From CAZJHX01 sp964545715 (GTDB lineage: Bacteria; Myxococcota_A; UBA9042; GCA-2863065): a DNA stretch of 64,000 nt. Shown here one piece after another: positions 41,101 to 50,000 of this stretch (position 1 is its first letter; every line of letters starts with the position of its first letter). Both the position numbers and the translations under genes were made by a program. The DNA is taken from positions 6,678 through 70,677 of the forward strand of contig CAZJHX010000039.1 of the NCBI GenBank assembly GCA_964545715.1, given 5' to 3'. The notes beneath the pieces were generated by a model. That model was not told the DNA's origin, did not search any database, and saw only the letters and a list, made by a program, of their open reading frames with translations.

Positions 41101-44100
41101 AGCAACGACGTGGTGTACGCGTTTACGCCCGAGACCGGCGGCAATCACGACATCGAGCTGACGGGTGCGCCCGGCTTCGACAGCAACCTGTATGTGGTCA
41201 CGGACTGTGGGGACATCGGGTCGACCTGTCTGGCGGCGGACGATGACATCGGCAGCAACATCACCGAGTCGATTACGCTGAACCTGACCGCGGGCGCGAC
41301 CTACTACATCATCGTGGACGGCTGGAACAACAGCGGCAACGTCTCGGGCGCGTACACGCTGACCGTGGACCGCTCGGCGCCGACCTGCGCCGAGTATTGC
41401 GCGCTGATCCAGTCCGCGTGCACGGGCGACAACGCGCAGTATGCGGACGAGGCCGTGTGCCTGACCTACTGCACCACGCAAGCGCAGCTTGTGGCGGGGG
41501 CGGCGGCGGACGTCGACGGCAACACGATCGGGTGCCGCACCTATCACGCGGGGGTCGCCTCGCTGAGTGATGAGAACGCGGCAGTCCACTGCGCTCATGC
41601 CGGTCCGTCCGGCGGCGACGTCTGCGGGACCTGGTGCGACAACTACTGCTACCTGGCGGGCCTGAACTGCACCGGCGGCGATGCGCTGTTCGTCGACGAC
41701 GGCGCGTGTGGCGCGGCGTGCGCGGACTTTACGGACGACGCAGAGCCGGGCGCGGTCTCGGGCGACAGCGTGCAGTGCCGCATCTATCACCTGGGCGTGG
41801 CCGGCTTTGACGCCGACTCACCGGCCATCCACTGCCCGCACGGCGGCACGGACGGCGGCGGTGTGTGCGTGGAGGCCCCGTCTGAAGGCGACACATGTGA
41901 GTCGGCTTTTGTGGTGGACGCGGCGCCCTTCTCGGCGACGGGCGATACGACCGGGGCCAACGCGGACTACGCATACGGCGACGGGGAGTGCCCCGGCGAG
42001 ACCAGCGGCTGGGGCGCGGCTTCGGCCGATCAGGTCTACACGTTTACGCCCACGGCGTCGGCGCTGTACACGATCACCCTGGAGGCGGACGCCGACTTCG
42101 ACAGCAACCTGTACGTCGTGAGCGACTGCGGCGACATCGGCAGCAGCTGCCTGGCGGCGGACGACGCGATTGGGGGCGGCCAGACCGAGTCCGTCGCTGT
42201 GAACCTGACCGCCGGCACAACGTACTTCATCGTGGTAGACGGCTGGTCCAACGCCAGCGACATCGCGGGCGCGTACACGCTGTCGATCGACGGCGGAGCT
42301 CCGACCTGCGAGAGCTACTGTGCCGATATCACCGCCGCGTGCACCGGCGACAACGCCCAATACGCGGACGCGGATGCGTGCCTGGCGTACTGCACCAACT
42401 CCCAGCTGCCGATCGGCGCCACGGGCGACGTGGACGGCAACTCGCTGGGCTGCAGGACCTACCACGCGGGCGTGGCGGCGCAGACCGACCCGGCCGTGCA
42501 CTGTATCCACGCGGGTCCGTCGGGCGGCGACATCTGCGGAAGCTGGTGCGACAACTACTGCCACCTGGCGGCGAATAACTGCAGCGACGGTGACGCCCTG
42601 TTTGGGGACGACGCCGCCTGCGCGGACGCGTGCGCGCTGTACCCGCTGAACGGTGACGCCGGCGACACGGTCGGCAACAGCGTGCAGTGCCGCATCTACC
42701 ATCTGGGTGTGGCCGGGGACGACACCGGCGCGGGTCCGACCGTGCACTGCCCGCACGGCTCGATCGACGGCGGCGGCGTATGCAGCGGCCCCGGCGGGCA
42801 GACCTGCGAAGACGCGTTTGCTGCGACCGGCGGGCTGCCGTACACGTCGGCCGGCACGACGGTGGGCAAATCCAATGACTATTCGATTCAGCCACAGTGG
42901 TGTGACCCGGATCTGCCGAGCACCTCGGGCGCGGGCTCGTCGGACGAGGCGTACGTGTTCACGGCCCCCGCGGACGGCACCTATCACGTGGATGTAGACG
43001 TCAGCTTTGACGCGCTGCTGTACGCGCTGGGCGACTGTGCGGACGCGGAGAACACCTGTCTGGGCGGGTCGGACGCGATCGGCGGCAGCGCAAACGAGCA
43101 CCTGGAGCTGGACATGACGGCGGGCGAGTCGGTGTACCTGGTCGTGGACGGCTGGTCGTCCACGTCGAACATCAGCGGCGACTACAGCCTGACGATCAAT
43201 GGGCTTGGCCACAACTGCGCGCTGCCGCATCCGATCTCGGAGCTGCCCTTCAGCCACACGTCGTCGACCAACGGCGTGGGCAACGACGCCAGCTACTCTG
43301 CGGGCGGCTGTCCGGGCGAGAGCTTTGGGTGGGGCGCGGGCTCCAGCGACGTGGTCTACGCGTTTACGCCGGGCGCCACGGGCGACTACAACGTGACGCT
43401 GACCGGCAACAACTTCGACAGCAACCTGTACGTGGTGACGGACTGCGGCGACATCGACGGCACCTGCGTGGGCGCCGACGACGAGGTGTGCGCCAACTGC
43501 ACGGAGGAGCTGACGCTGACGTTGAAGGGCGGCACGACGTACTTCATCGTTGCGGACGGCTTCGGCAACAGCAACAACGTCAACGGGGCATACACGTTGA
43601 CCGTGGACCTGGTCGGGCTGCAGGCGCCGACGTGCGAGACCTACTGCGCGGACGTGACGGCGGCCTGCACAGGCGACAACAGCCAGTTTGCCGACGAGGC
43701 CGCCTGCCTGGCCTACTGCGGCACCTGGGCGCAGCTGGACGCGGGTGAGCCGGGCGACACGGACGGCAACTCGATCGCCTGCCGCATCTACCACGCGGGG
43801 GTGGCGTCGGCCGATGAGGCGTCCGCTGCGATTCACTGCGATCACGCGGGTCCGTCCGGCGGAAACGTGTGCGGCAGCTGGTGCGAAAACTACTGCGATC
43901 TGGCGGCGACGAACTGCGCCGGAGACAACGCGCTCTTCGCGGACGGCGACGCGTGTACGGCGGCGTGCGAGGCGTACGACGACCTGGGCGGGTCGGGCGA
44001 CACCGACGGCGACACCGTGCAGTGTCGCATCTATCACCTGGGCGTGGCCGGCAGCGACGGCGACACATCGGCGGCGGTTCACTGTCCGCACGGCGGCATC

Positions 44101-46923
44101 GACGGCGGCGGCGTCTGCGTCTACCCCGGCGACAACTGCGACAACCCGTTCAGCGTCGGCGCGCTGCCGTACACAGCGACGGGCGACACCGGCCAGGCCT
44201 CACCGGCGGTGACCAACGAGTGCGTGGGCGCGACCGGCGACAACGGCGCCGGCTCAAACGACCACGTCTATGCGTTTACGCCGACGGCGGACGCGACGTA
44301 CCTCATCACGCTGCAGGGGGCCTACGACTCCCTGCTGTACGTGGCGAGCACCTGTGAGTTCTCGGGGGGCGCGTGCCTGGGCAGCGACGACAAGATCGGA
44401 TCCAACCTGATCGAGGCGGTCACACTGCAGGCGACTGCGGGCACGACGTATTACATCGTGGTGGACGGCTGGAGCTCGTCGGGCAACGTCAGCGGCACGT
44501 ACACGCTGACGGTGGAGGAGAAGTCGGATGTCGAGCTGACCTGCGAGTATTACTGCGGCCTGATGACGGCCAGTTGCACCGCAGACGACGCCCAGTATAC
44601 GGACGAGGCAGCGTGCCTGGCCTATTGCGGAACCTGGGCCGCCTTCCCGGCGGGCACGGTGGGGGATACCGCTGTCAACACGCTGGCGTGTCGCATCACG
44701 GCGGCGACGGACAACGGCTCGGGCGCGGACTGTGCGGCGGCGGGTCCGTCGGGCGGCGACTCCTGCGGCACCTGGTGCGACAACTACTGCTATTTATCGG
44801 CGACAAACTGCTCGGGCGGCAACGCGCTGTACGCGTCCGATGCGGAGTGCCAGACGGCCTGCGACAACTTCTCAAACGGCGGGCTGCCGGGCGCGACCGA
44901 CGGCGACTCCGTACAGTGTCGCATCTACCACCTGGGTGTGGCCGGCAGCGACGGTGACACGTCGGCGGCTGTCCACTGCCCGCATGGCGCAACGGACGGC
45001 GGCGGCGTGTGTGTGGCGGCCCTTGGCGAGACCTGCGCCAACCCGTTCTTGATGGAGGGGGTGTCCTTCAGCGCGTCGGCCTCGACGGTCGGCGCCTCGG
45101 GCAACTACGGTTATGCGGCCGGCGAGTGCCCCGGCGAGAGCTCCGGCTGGGGCGCGGGATCCAGCGATCACGTGTACGCGGCGACGCCGTCGTTCGACGG
45201 GACGTGGCTGGTGACGCTGACCGGCGCAAGCTTCGACAGCAACCTGTACGTGGTCACCGACTGCGACGATATCGGGAACTCCTGCGTGGCGGCCAACGAC
45301 GAGGTCTGCAGCAGCTGCACTGAGAGCGTCACGGTCGACGCGACAGCGGGCACCACGTATTACGTCATCGTCGACGGCTGGAACAACAGCAGCAACACGG
45401 CAGGCGACTACACGCTGACGGTCGACCTCGTGGGCAACACCTGCGAGACCCCGAACGTGGTCTCCGCCCTGCCGTTCAACGCGACGGGCGACACGAACAA
45501 CGCGACGGGCGACGTCAACGCGGACGGGTCTTGCGCCTCGGTGGGCGCGGGCAGCAACGACAACGTGTACTCGCTGACGGCTACGGCGGACGGGCCGGTG
45601 ACGGTCACACTGGACGCGGCATACGACTCGGCGCTGTATGTGTTGACGGACTGCGCGGATGCGGCGTCGTGTACGGCGTCGGACGACGTCATCGGAGTGG
45701 GCGTGGAGACGCTGACGTTCGATGCGACGGCCGGCAGCACCTACTTTGTGGTCGTGGACGGCTGGAGCAACGCGAACAACGTCGCCGGCTCCTACAGCAT
45801 CGAGATCACGCAAGACACGTTCAAGGGCACCGAGTACACCGTGGACATCAAGGACTTCGCGTTTGCCCCGGCGGATCTCACAATCGTGGTGGGCGACAAG
45901 GTCACCTGGGTGAACCTGGATGCGACCGCGCACACGGCCACATCCAGCGATGACCCGCCGGTGTTCGACAGCGGCACGTTGGCCGAGAACGACACCTACT
46001 CGTTTGTGTTCGAGGAGGCCGGATCGTTTGCGTACTTCTGCGAATTCCACGCGGGTATGACCGGGACGATCACGGTGGAGGCGCCGGTGGTGCCGGGCCA
46101 GACGTGCGACGCGCCGCTGGTGGTCGACGCCGTACCGTACAGCGCAACCGGCGACACGACCGACGCCAGCGCCGACTACAGCTACCCGGCGGGCGCGTGC
46201 CCGGGCGAGGGCGGCAGCTGGGGTGCGGCGTCCAGCGACAACGCCTATGCGTTTACGCCAACCGTGACCGGCTCGTACACCATCTCGCTGACCAACGCCG
46301 ACGGCTTCGACAGCAACCTGTATGTGGTCACGGACTGCTCGGACATCGGGGCCAGCTGTCTGGGCGCCGACGACCAAATCTGCAGCGACTGCACCGAGAC
46401 CGTGGTGCTGGACCTGACGGCGGGCGAGACTTACTTCATCATCGTGGACGGCTACAGCAATAACAGCAACGTGGCGGGCGCCTACACGCTGACGGTCGAC
46501 CTGACCGGCGACACCTGCGCGCTGCCGTTTGCGGTGGATGCGCTGCCCTTTGACGCGACGGGCGACACGACCGGCTTCAGCAACGCGCTGGCCAGTCCAG
46601 GATCGTGCCCGGGCGACGGCGGCTGGGGCCAGGCGGCGCCGGACCATGTGTACGCGTACACGCCGGATGCGGACGGCACGATCGACGTCAGCGTCACCGG
46701 GACGGACTTCGACACGACGCTGTATGTCTTCTCGGACTGTGACGACGTGGAGAACACGTGTCTGGGCGCCGACGACGTCATCGGCAGCAACACAACCGAG
46801 AGCGTGTCGGTGGCCGTGACCGCAGGAACCACCTACTTCATCGTGGTGGACGGCTACAACAACGACGCCACGTTCGGTGTGGAAGAGGGCGCCTACGCGC
46901 TGTCGGTCACCGCAGCGCCGTAA
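38194..46923 (+). CDS. giant lipoprotein of paired 8-Cys 'YHxGVA' units, PPC-like domains and a cupredoxin
   Basis: 2909 residues from the ATG at 38194 (long in-frame extension upstream lies over the divergent HSD-like gene). The lipoprotein signal ends 'VVLAGC'; an Asp/Thr-rich linker follows ('TGDDDADTTGADDTTEPT'). The body holds eight A-B pairs of a ~75-residue unit: C-x3-C-x6-C-x12-C-x3-C-x18-20-CRxYHxGVA-x9-12-HCxHxG-x6-C. A and B halves share this pattern and are fused by three residues ('CGTWC'). Between pairs are about ten PPC-like beta domains ('DSNLYVVTDC', 'GTTYFIVVDGW') and one 'CGDDGCG' knot. Near nt 45830-46090 lies a plastocyanin-type domain with copper ligands H ('TAHTA'), C, H and M ('FCEFHAGM'). 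It is surface exposed by design; the function of the unit is not known to me. Confidence 0.85.
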   Translation: MRFTFFALATGVVLAGCPSDPVDGGSQGSGDLADVLFDTAGDAQGDDAGDTTGDDDADTTGADDTTEPTGDDDADTGDVEPTEPSCGAYCKVLAQACTDDNEQFAGEAECNTYCQDTAQLPLGAAADTDVNSVGCRMYHAGVASQQEPEVHCPHAGPTGADTCGTWCENYCHLAMTNCTGANAVYDTPADCEAACADLVDDGEAGDTDGDTVQCRIYHAGVAGTNGDTSAEIHCPHAGPDGGGVCVDAIEPVDPTCEAYCAAITDACTGDNLQYADETACLTYCGASAQLPLGTSEDVDGNTVGCRIYHAGVASTSDENAAIHCVHAGPTGGDVCGAWCDNYCHLAQTNCSDDNALYSDSAACDAACADFPATGAAGDVDGDTVQCKIYHLGVAGSDGDDSAAVHCPHGGIDGGDVCVAPVLPPTCAEYCAAVQAACTDDNAQYASEDACNAYCQDWAQIPAGALSDTGGNTIGCRLYHAGVASASEDNAVVHCPHAGASGGDVCGTWCENYCHLAETNCTGDDALDFGDGDCPVACTGYGVDAAPGSVDGDSVQCRIYHLGVAGSDPPDSAGVHCPHGGLDGGGVCVPPPEPTTCTPIAALSCGDNLSGVSNNMDGSTNVMGDYFCSPFGDDYGTGPEATWSFEVSETTIVDISDGGAGEVDIFLLEDHGNGCEASEASCVLGEFDDLSFTAAPGATYYVVVDTWGGDDATFDLSVTCCTPSCTDKACGDDGCGSSCGDCGDGEVCNDAGACEEAVPTCEDYCAAVAAACTDDNAQYASVDACLNYCATWAQLPVGSLADTDTNTVGCRTYHAGVAALSEDDAAIHCPHAGPSGGNVCGSWCDNYCHLSSANCTDANALYADGDACSAACEAFPAVGEVADTSGNTVQCRIYHLGVAGSALPDSAGVHCPHGAVDGGGVCVKGGSTCEDAITVGALPYSDAGETDTASGDYSYNAGDCPGESSGWGAGSNDVVYAFTPETGGNHDIELTGAPGFDSNLYVVTDCGDIGSTCLAADDDIGSNITESITLNLTAGATYYIIVDGWNNSGNVSGAYTLTVDRSAPTCAEYCALIQSACTGDNAQYADEAVCLTYCTTQAQLVAGAAADVDGNTIGCRTYHAGVASLSDENAAVHCAHAGPSGGDVCGTWCDNYCYLAGLNCTGGDALFVDDGACGAACADFTDDAEPGAVSGDSVQCRIYHLGVAGFDADSPAIHCPHGGTDGGGVCVEAPSEGDTCESAFVVDAAPFSATGDTTGANADYAYGDGECPGETSGWGAASADQVYTFTPTASALYTITLEADADFDSNLYVVSDCGDIGSSCLAADDAIGGGQTESVAVNLTAGTTYFIVVDGWSNASDIAGAYTLSIDGGAPTCESYCADITAACTGDNAQYADADACLAYCTNSQLPIGATGDVDGNSLGCRTYHAGVAAQTDPAVHCIHAGPSGGDICGSWCDNYCHLAANNCSDGDALFGDDAACADACALYPLNGDAGDTVGNSVQCRIYHLGVAGDDTGAGPTVHCPHGSIDGGGVCSGPGGQTCEDAFAATGGLPYTSAGTTVGKSNDYSIQPQWCDPDLPSTSGAGSSDEAYVFTAPADGTYHVDVDVSFDALLYALGDCADAENTCLGGSDAIGGSANEHLELDMTAGESVYLVVDGWSSTSNISGDYSLTINGLGHNCALPHPISELPFSHTSSTNGVGNDASYSAGGCPGESFGWGAGSSDVVYAFTPGATGDYNVTLTGNNFDSNLYVVTDCGDIDGTCVGADDEVCANCTEELTLTLKGGTTYFIVADGFGNSNNVNGAYTLTVDLVGLQAPTCETYCADVTAACTGDNSQFADEAACLAYCGTWAQLDAGEPGDTDGNSIACRIYHAGVASADEASAAIHCDHAGPSGGNVCGSWCENYCDLAATNCAGDNALFADGDACTAACEAYDDLGGSGDTDGDTVQCRIYHLGVAGSDGDTSAAVHCPHGGIDGGGVCVYPGDNCDNPFSVGALPYTATGDTGQASPAVTNECVGATGDNGAGSNDHVYAFTPTADATYLITLQGAYDSLLYVASTCEFSGGACLGSDDKIGSNLIEAVTLQATAGTTYYIVVDGWSSSGNVSGTYTLTVEEKSDVELTCEYYCGLMTASCTADDAQYTDEAACLAYCGTWAAFPAGTVGDTAVNTLACRITAATDNGSGADCAAAGPSGGDSCGTWCDNYCYLSATNCSGGNALYASDAECQTACDNFSNGGLPGATDGDSVQCRIYHLGVAGSDGDTSAAVHCPHGATDGGGVCVAALGETCANPFLMEGVSFSASASTVGASGNYGYAAGECPGESSGWGAGSSDHVYAATPSFDGTWLVTLTGASFDSNLYVVTDCDDIGNSCVAANDEVCSSCTESVTVDATAGTTYYVIVDGWNNSSNTAGDYTLTVDLVGNTCETPNVVSALPFNATGDTNNATGDVNADGSCASVGAGSNDNVYSLTATADGPVTVTLDAAYDSALYVLTDCADAASCTASDDVIGVGVETLTFDATAGSTYFVVVDGWSNANNVAGSYSIEITQDTFKGTEYTVDIKDFAFAPADLTIVVGDKVTWVNLDATAHTATSSDDPPVFDSGTLAENDTYSFVFEEAGSFAYFCEFHAGMTGTITVEAPVVPGQTCDAPLVVDAVPYSATGDTTDASADYSYPAGACPGEGGSWGAASSDNAYAFTPTVTGSYTISLTNADGFDSNLYVVTDCSDIGASCLGADDQICSDCTETVVLDLTAGETYFIIVDGYSNNSNVAGAYTLTVDLTGDTCALPFAVDALPFDATGDTTGFSNALASPGSCPGDGGWGQAAPDHVYAYTPDADGTIDVSVTGTDFDTTLYVFSDCDDVENTCLGADDVIGSNTTESVSVAVTAGTTYFIVVDGYNNDATFGVEEGAYALSVTAAP
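38449..45012 (+). repeat. eight A-B pairs of the 8-Cys/3-His unit (protein 1)
   Basis: Pairs span 38449-38928, 38959-39444, 39469-39954, 40471-40956, 41386-41868, 42307-42783, 43633-44118 and 44542-45012; each is about 480 bp (160 residues). A units carry 'GCRxYHAGVA..HCxHAGPSGG', B units 'VQCRIYHLGVAG..HCPHGGxDGG'. The A unit of pair 8 has lost the YHxGVA and HCxH residues but keeps its Cys. Pairs 1-3 are back to back; later pairs alternate with PPC-like domains. Confidence 0.9.
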
Positions 46924-46983
46924 CGTAAAGGGCCGCCGGTCGATCCGATCGCGGCGCTGCTCCGTACCATCGGGGTGGTCGAG

Positions 46984-47013
46984 TTGACTTTGGGACGCGT
47001 TCCAAGGTGTAGT
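46984..47013 (+). promoter_or_regulatory. candidate sigma-70 promoter of the second giant lipoprotein
   Basis: TTGACT (46984-46989), 18 bases, then TGTAGT (47008-47013) sit in the 131-base gap between the two giant genes; transcription would start about 35 bases before the ATG at 47055. AAGGTG (47004-47009) and CACCTT (47018-47023) form a dyad over the -10/start region. Found by eye. Confidence 0.35.
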
Positions 47014-47054
47014 TCACCACCTTAAACGGCACTACAGCGAACGCGTGGGGGCAT

Positions 47055-50000
47055 ATGCGGCGCATCTTTCTTTGCCTACCTCTGGCAGCGGCCCTGATTC
47101 TGGGCTGCCCCGGTGAGACAACGACCACCGGCGACTCTACAACCGACACAACCGATACGGACACGACGGACACCGGAGGCGAAGACGCCGGACCGACCGG
47201 CACCGATGACGACGCCACGACGAGCACGACGGGCGACGACGACGCGACCACGACGACGGACGACACGACGGACACGGGCGATGTGCCCGATCCGGTGGAG
47301 CCGACCTGCGCGGAGTACTGCCAGGTCATCATGGAGAGCTGCACCGGCGACAACGCGCAGTACGCCAGCGAGGCCGAGTGCACGACGGTGTGCAAGGACA
47401 TCGCGCAGTGGGACGTGGGCGAGCTGGAGGACACGGACGTCAACACGGTTGGCTGCCGTCTGTACCACGCGGGTGTCGCCGCGACCGAGGAGCCGGAGGT
47501 GCACTGCTGGCACGCCGGCCCGACCGGCGGCGACTTCTGCGGAACCTGGTGCGACAACTACTGCCACCTGTCCGAGCTGATCTGCACCGGGCCTGAGGCG
47601 GAGACGCACCCGACGGCTGAGCAGTGCCAGGAGGCCTGTCTGGACTTCCGCAGCGACGGCGAGATCAACGACACCGGCGGCAACAGCGTTCAGTGCCGCC
47701 TGTACCACCTGAGCGTGGCCGGGACGAACCCGCCGAGCAGCGCGGAGCTGCATTGCCCGCACGCCGGCATCGACGGCGACGGCACCTGCGTGGACGAGCC
47801 CAAGCCGGACCCCAACTGTGAAGACTATTGCCAGCTGATTCAGGTCGCGTGCACCGGCGACAACGCGCAGTACGCGGACGAGGCGGCGTGCATCGCGTAC
47901 TGCAAGGTCGCGGGGCAGCTACCGATCGGGACGGCGGACGACATCAAGGGCAACACGCTGGGATGTCGCCAGTACCACGCGGGCGTGGCTGTTCAGCAGC
48001 AGCCGGAGATCCACTGCGACCACGCCGGCCCGTCCGGCGGCGACGTGTGCGGCTCCTGGTGTGACAACTACTGCCATCTGTCCGGTGTGAACTGCTCGGG
48101 CGACGACGCGATCTTTGCGGATGACGCGGAGTGCGCCGCGGCGTGCGGGGACTATGCCGCCGACGGCCTGACCGGCAACGTGGACGGCGACACGGTTCAG
48201 TGCCGCATCTACCACCTGGGCGTGGCCGGCTCCGACAAGGACAACGGCACCCCGGCGATCCACTGCCCGCACGGCGGCGTGGACGGCGGCGAGGTGTGTG
48301 TGGACGAGGAGCCGCCGCCGGACCCGACCTGCGAGGCGTATTGCGCGGCGGTCACGGCGAATTGCACGGACGGAAACGCCCAGTACGGCAGCGAGACCCA
48401 GTGCAACAACTACTGCGAGACCTGGGGCAAGCTCCCCCTGGGCGAGGGCACCGACACCAGCGGCAACACGGTTGGCTGTCGCATCTACCACGCCGGTGTG
48501 GCCGGTGGCGGCGAGGCGGAAGCGGCGATTCACTGCGCGCATGCCGGTCCCTCCGGCGGCGACGTGTGCGGTACGTACTGCGAGAACTACTGCCACCTGT
48601 CGGCGACCAACTGCACCGAGGACAACGCGCTGTATGAGGACGACGACGGCTGCGCGACCGCGTGCGCGGACTTTGCCGCGGGCCCCGACCCGCTGGCGAC
48701 CGACGGCGACTCTGTCCAGTGCCGCATCTATCACCTGGGTGTGGCGGGCAGCGATCCGCCGGACTCCGCCGGAACACACTGCCCGCACGGCGCCATCGAC
48801 GGCGGCGACGTGTGCGTCGGACCGGTCGCCGAGACCTGTGAGCCGGTGGGCGCGCTGAGCTGTGGTGATACGATCAACGGCGCCAGCAACGAGACGGGCA
48901 CGCAGCTGATGAGCAGCTACCAATGCCAGGTCTTCGAGAGCGACGACTACGGCCCGGGGCTGGAGGTGGCGTACACGTTCACCACCGAGACCGACCAGCT
49001 GGTCACCGTGTCCGACACGTCCAGCGCCATGGATGTCATCGTGCTCAAGGACGAGGGCTTCGGCTGCGTCTCCACGGGTACAAGCTGCCTGGACAGCGGC
49101 ACGACCAGCGCGTCGTTCGCGGCCAAGGCCGGCGTCGAGTACTTCATCGTGCTGGACGCGTATGACGGTGACACGGACACGTTCGACATCACGGTCGACT
49201 GCTGCGCGCCCACGTGCGAGGGCAAGACCTGTGGCGACGACGGCTGTGGCGGCACCTGCGGCACGTGCGCCGAGACCGAGCTGTGCACCGACGCTGGCGT
49301 GTGCGAGGCGATCCCCGAGCCGGAGGCCGACACGTGCGACGCGGCCAACGCCGTGGGTGCGCTGCCGTTCAGCGCGGAGGCGACGACCGAGTACAACTCT
49401 GACAACTATGGCTACTCGACGGGCGCGTGCCCGGGCGAGGAGGGTGGCTGGGGCGACTCGGCGCCGGACCAGGCGTGGTCGTTTACCCCGGACGAGGGCG
49501 GCCTGTACTCGGTGGCCCTGGAGTCCAACTTTGACTCCAACCTGTACGTCGTGACCGACTGCGCCGATGTCGACGGCTCGTGCGTCGCCGGTTTCGAGGA
49601 GGTCGGCCCCAACGAGTCGCTGACCACCTACCTGAGCGCCGGGACCACCTACTACATCATCGTGGACGGCTGGGGCTTTGACGAGGGCGGCGCGTACACG
49701 CTGAACGTGGACCTGGTTACGCCGGGCGCCACGCCGCAGTGCCAGTACTACTGCGACCTGATCCAGGCCGCGTGCACCGGCGCCAACGCCCAGTACGACA
49801 GCGTTGACAGCTGCGTCAGCTATTGCACGACCTACGGTGCGCTGCCGTTGGGCGCCAACGAAGACGTGGACGGCAACACCGTGGGCTGCCGCACCTATCA
49901 CGCGGGCGTCGCTGCGACGGTGGCTCCCGACGTGCACTGCGCCCATGCCGGGCCGTCCGGCGGCGACCTGTGCGGCACCTGGTGCGAGAACTACTGCCAC

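Noticed and set aside
38191..41790. 1199-codon minus-strand open frame (and similar ones at 41818-44091, 44872-46647 and 47919-51335)
   Set aside because: They are antisense to the Cys-rich repeat genes. Their Val/Ala/Arg/His-rich, motif-free translations are what the complementary strand of GC-rich repeats gives, and the plus-strand frames have signal peptides and conserved domains.
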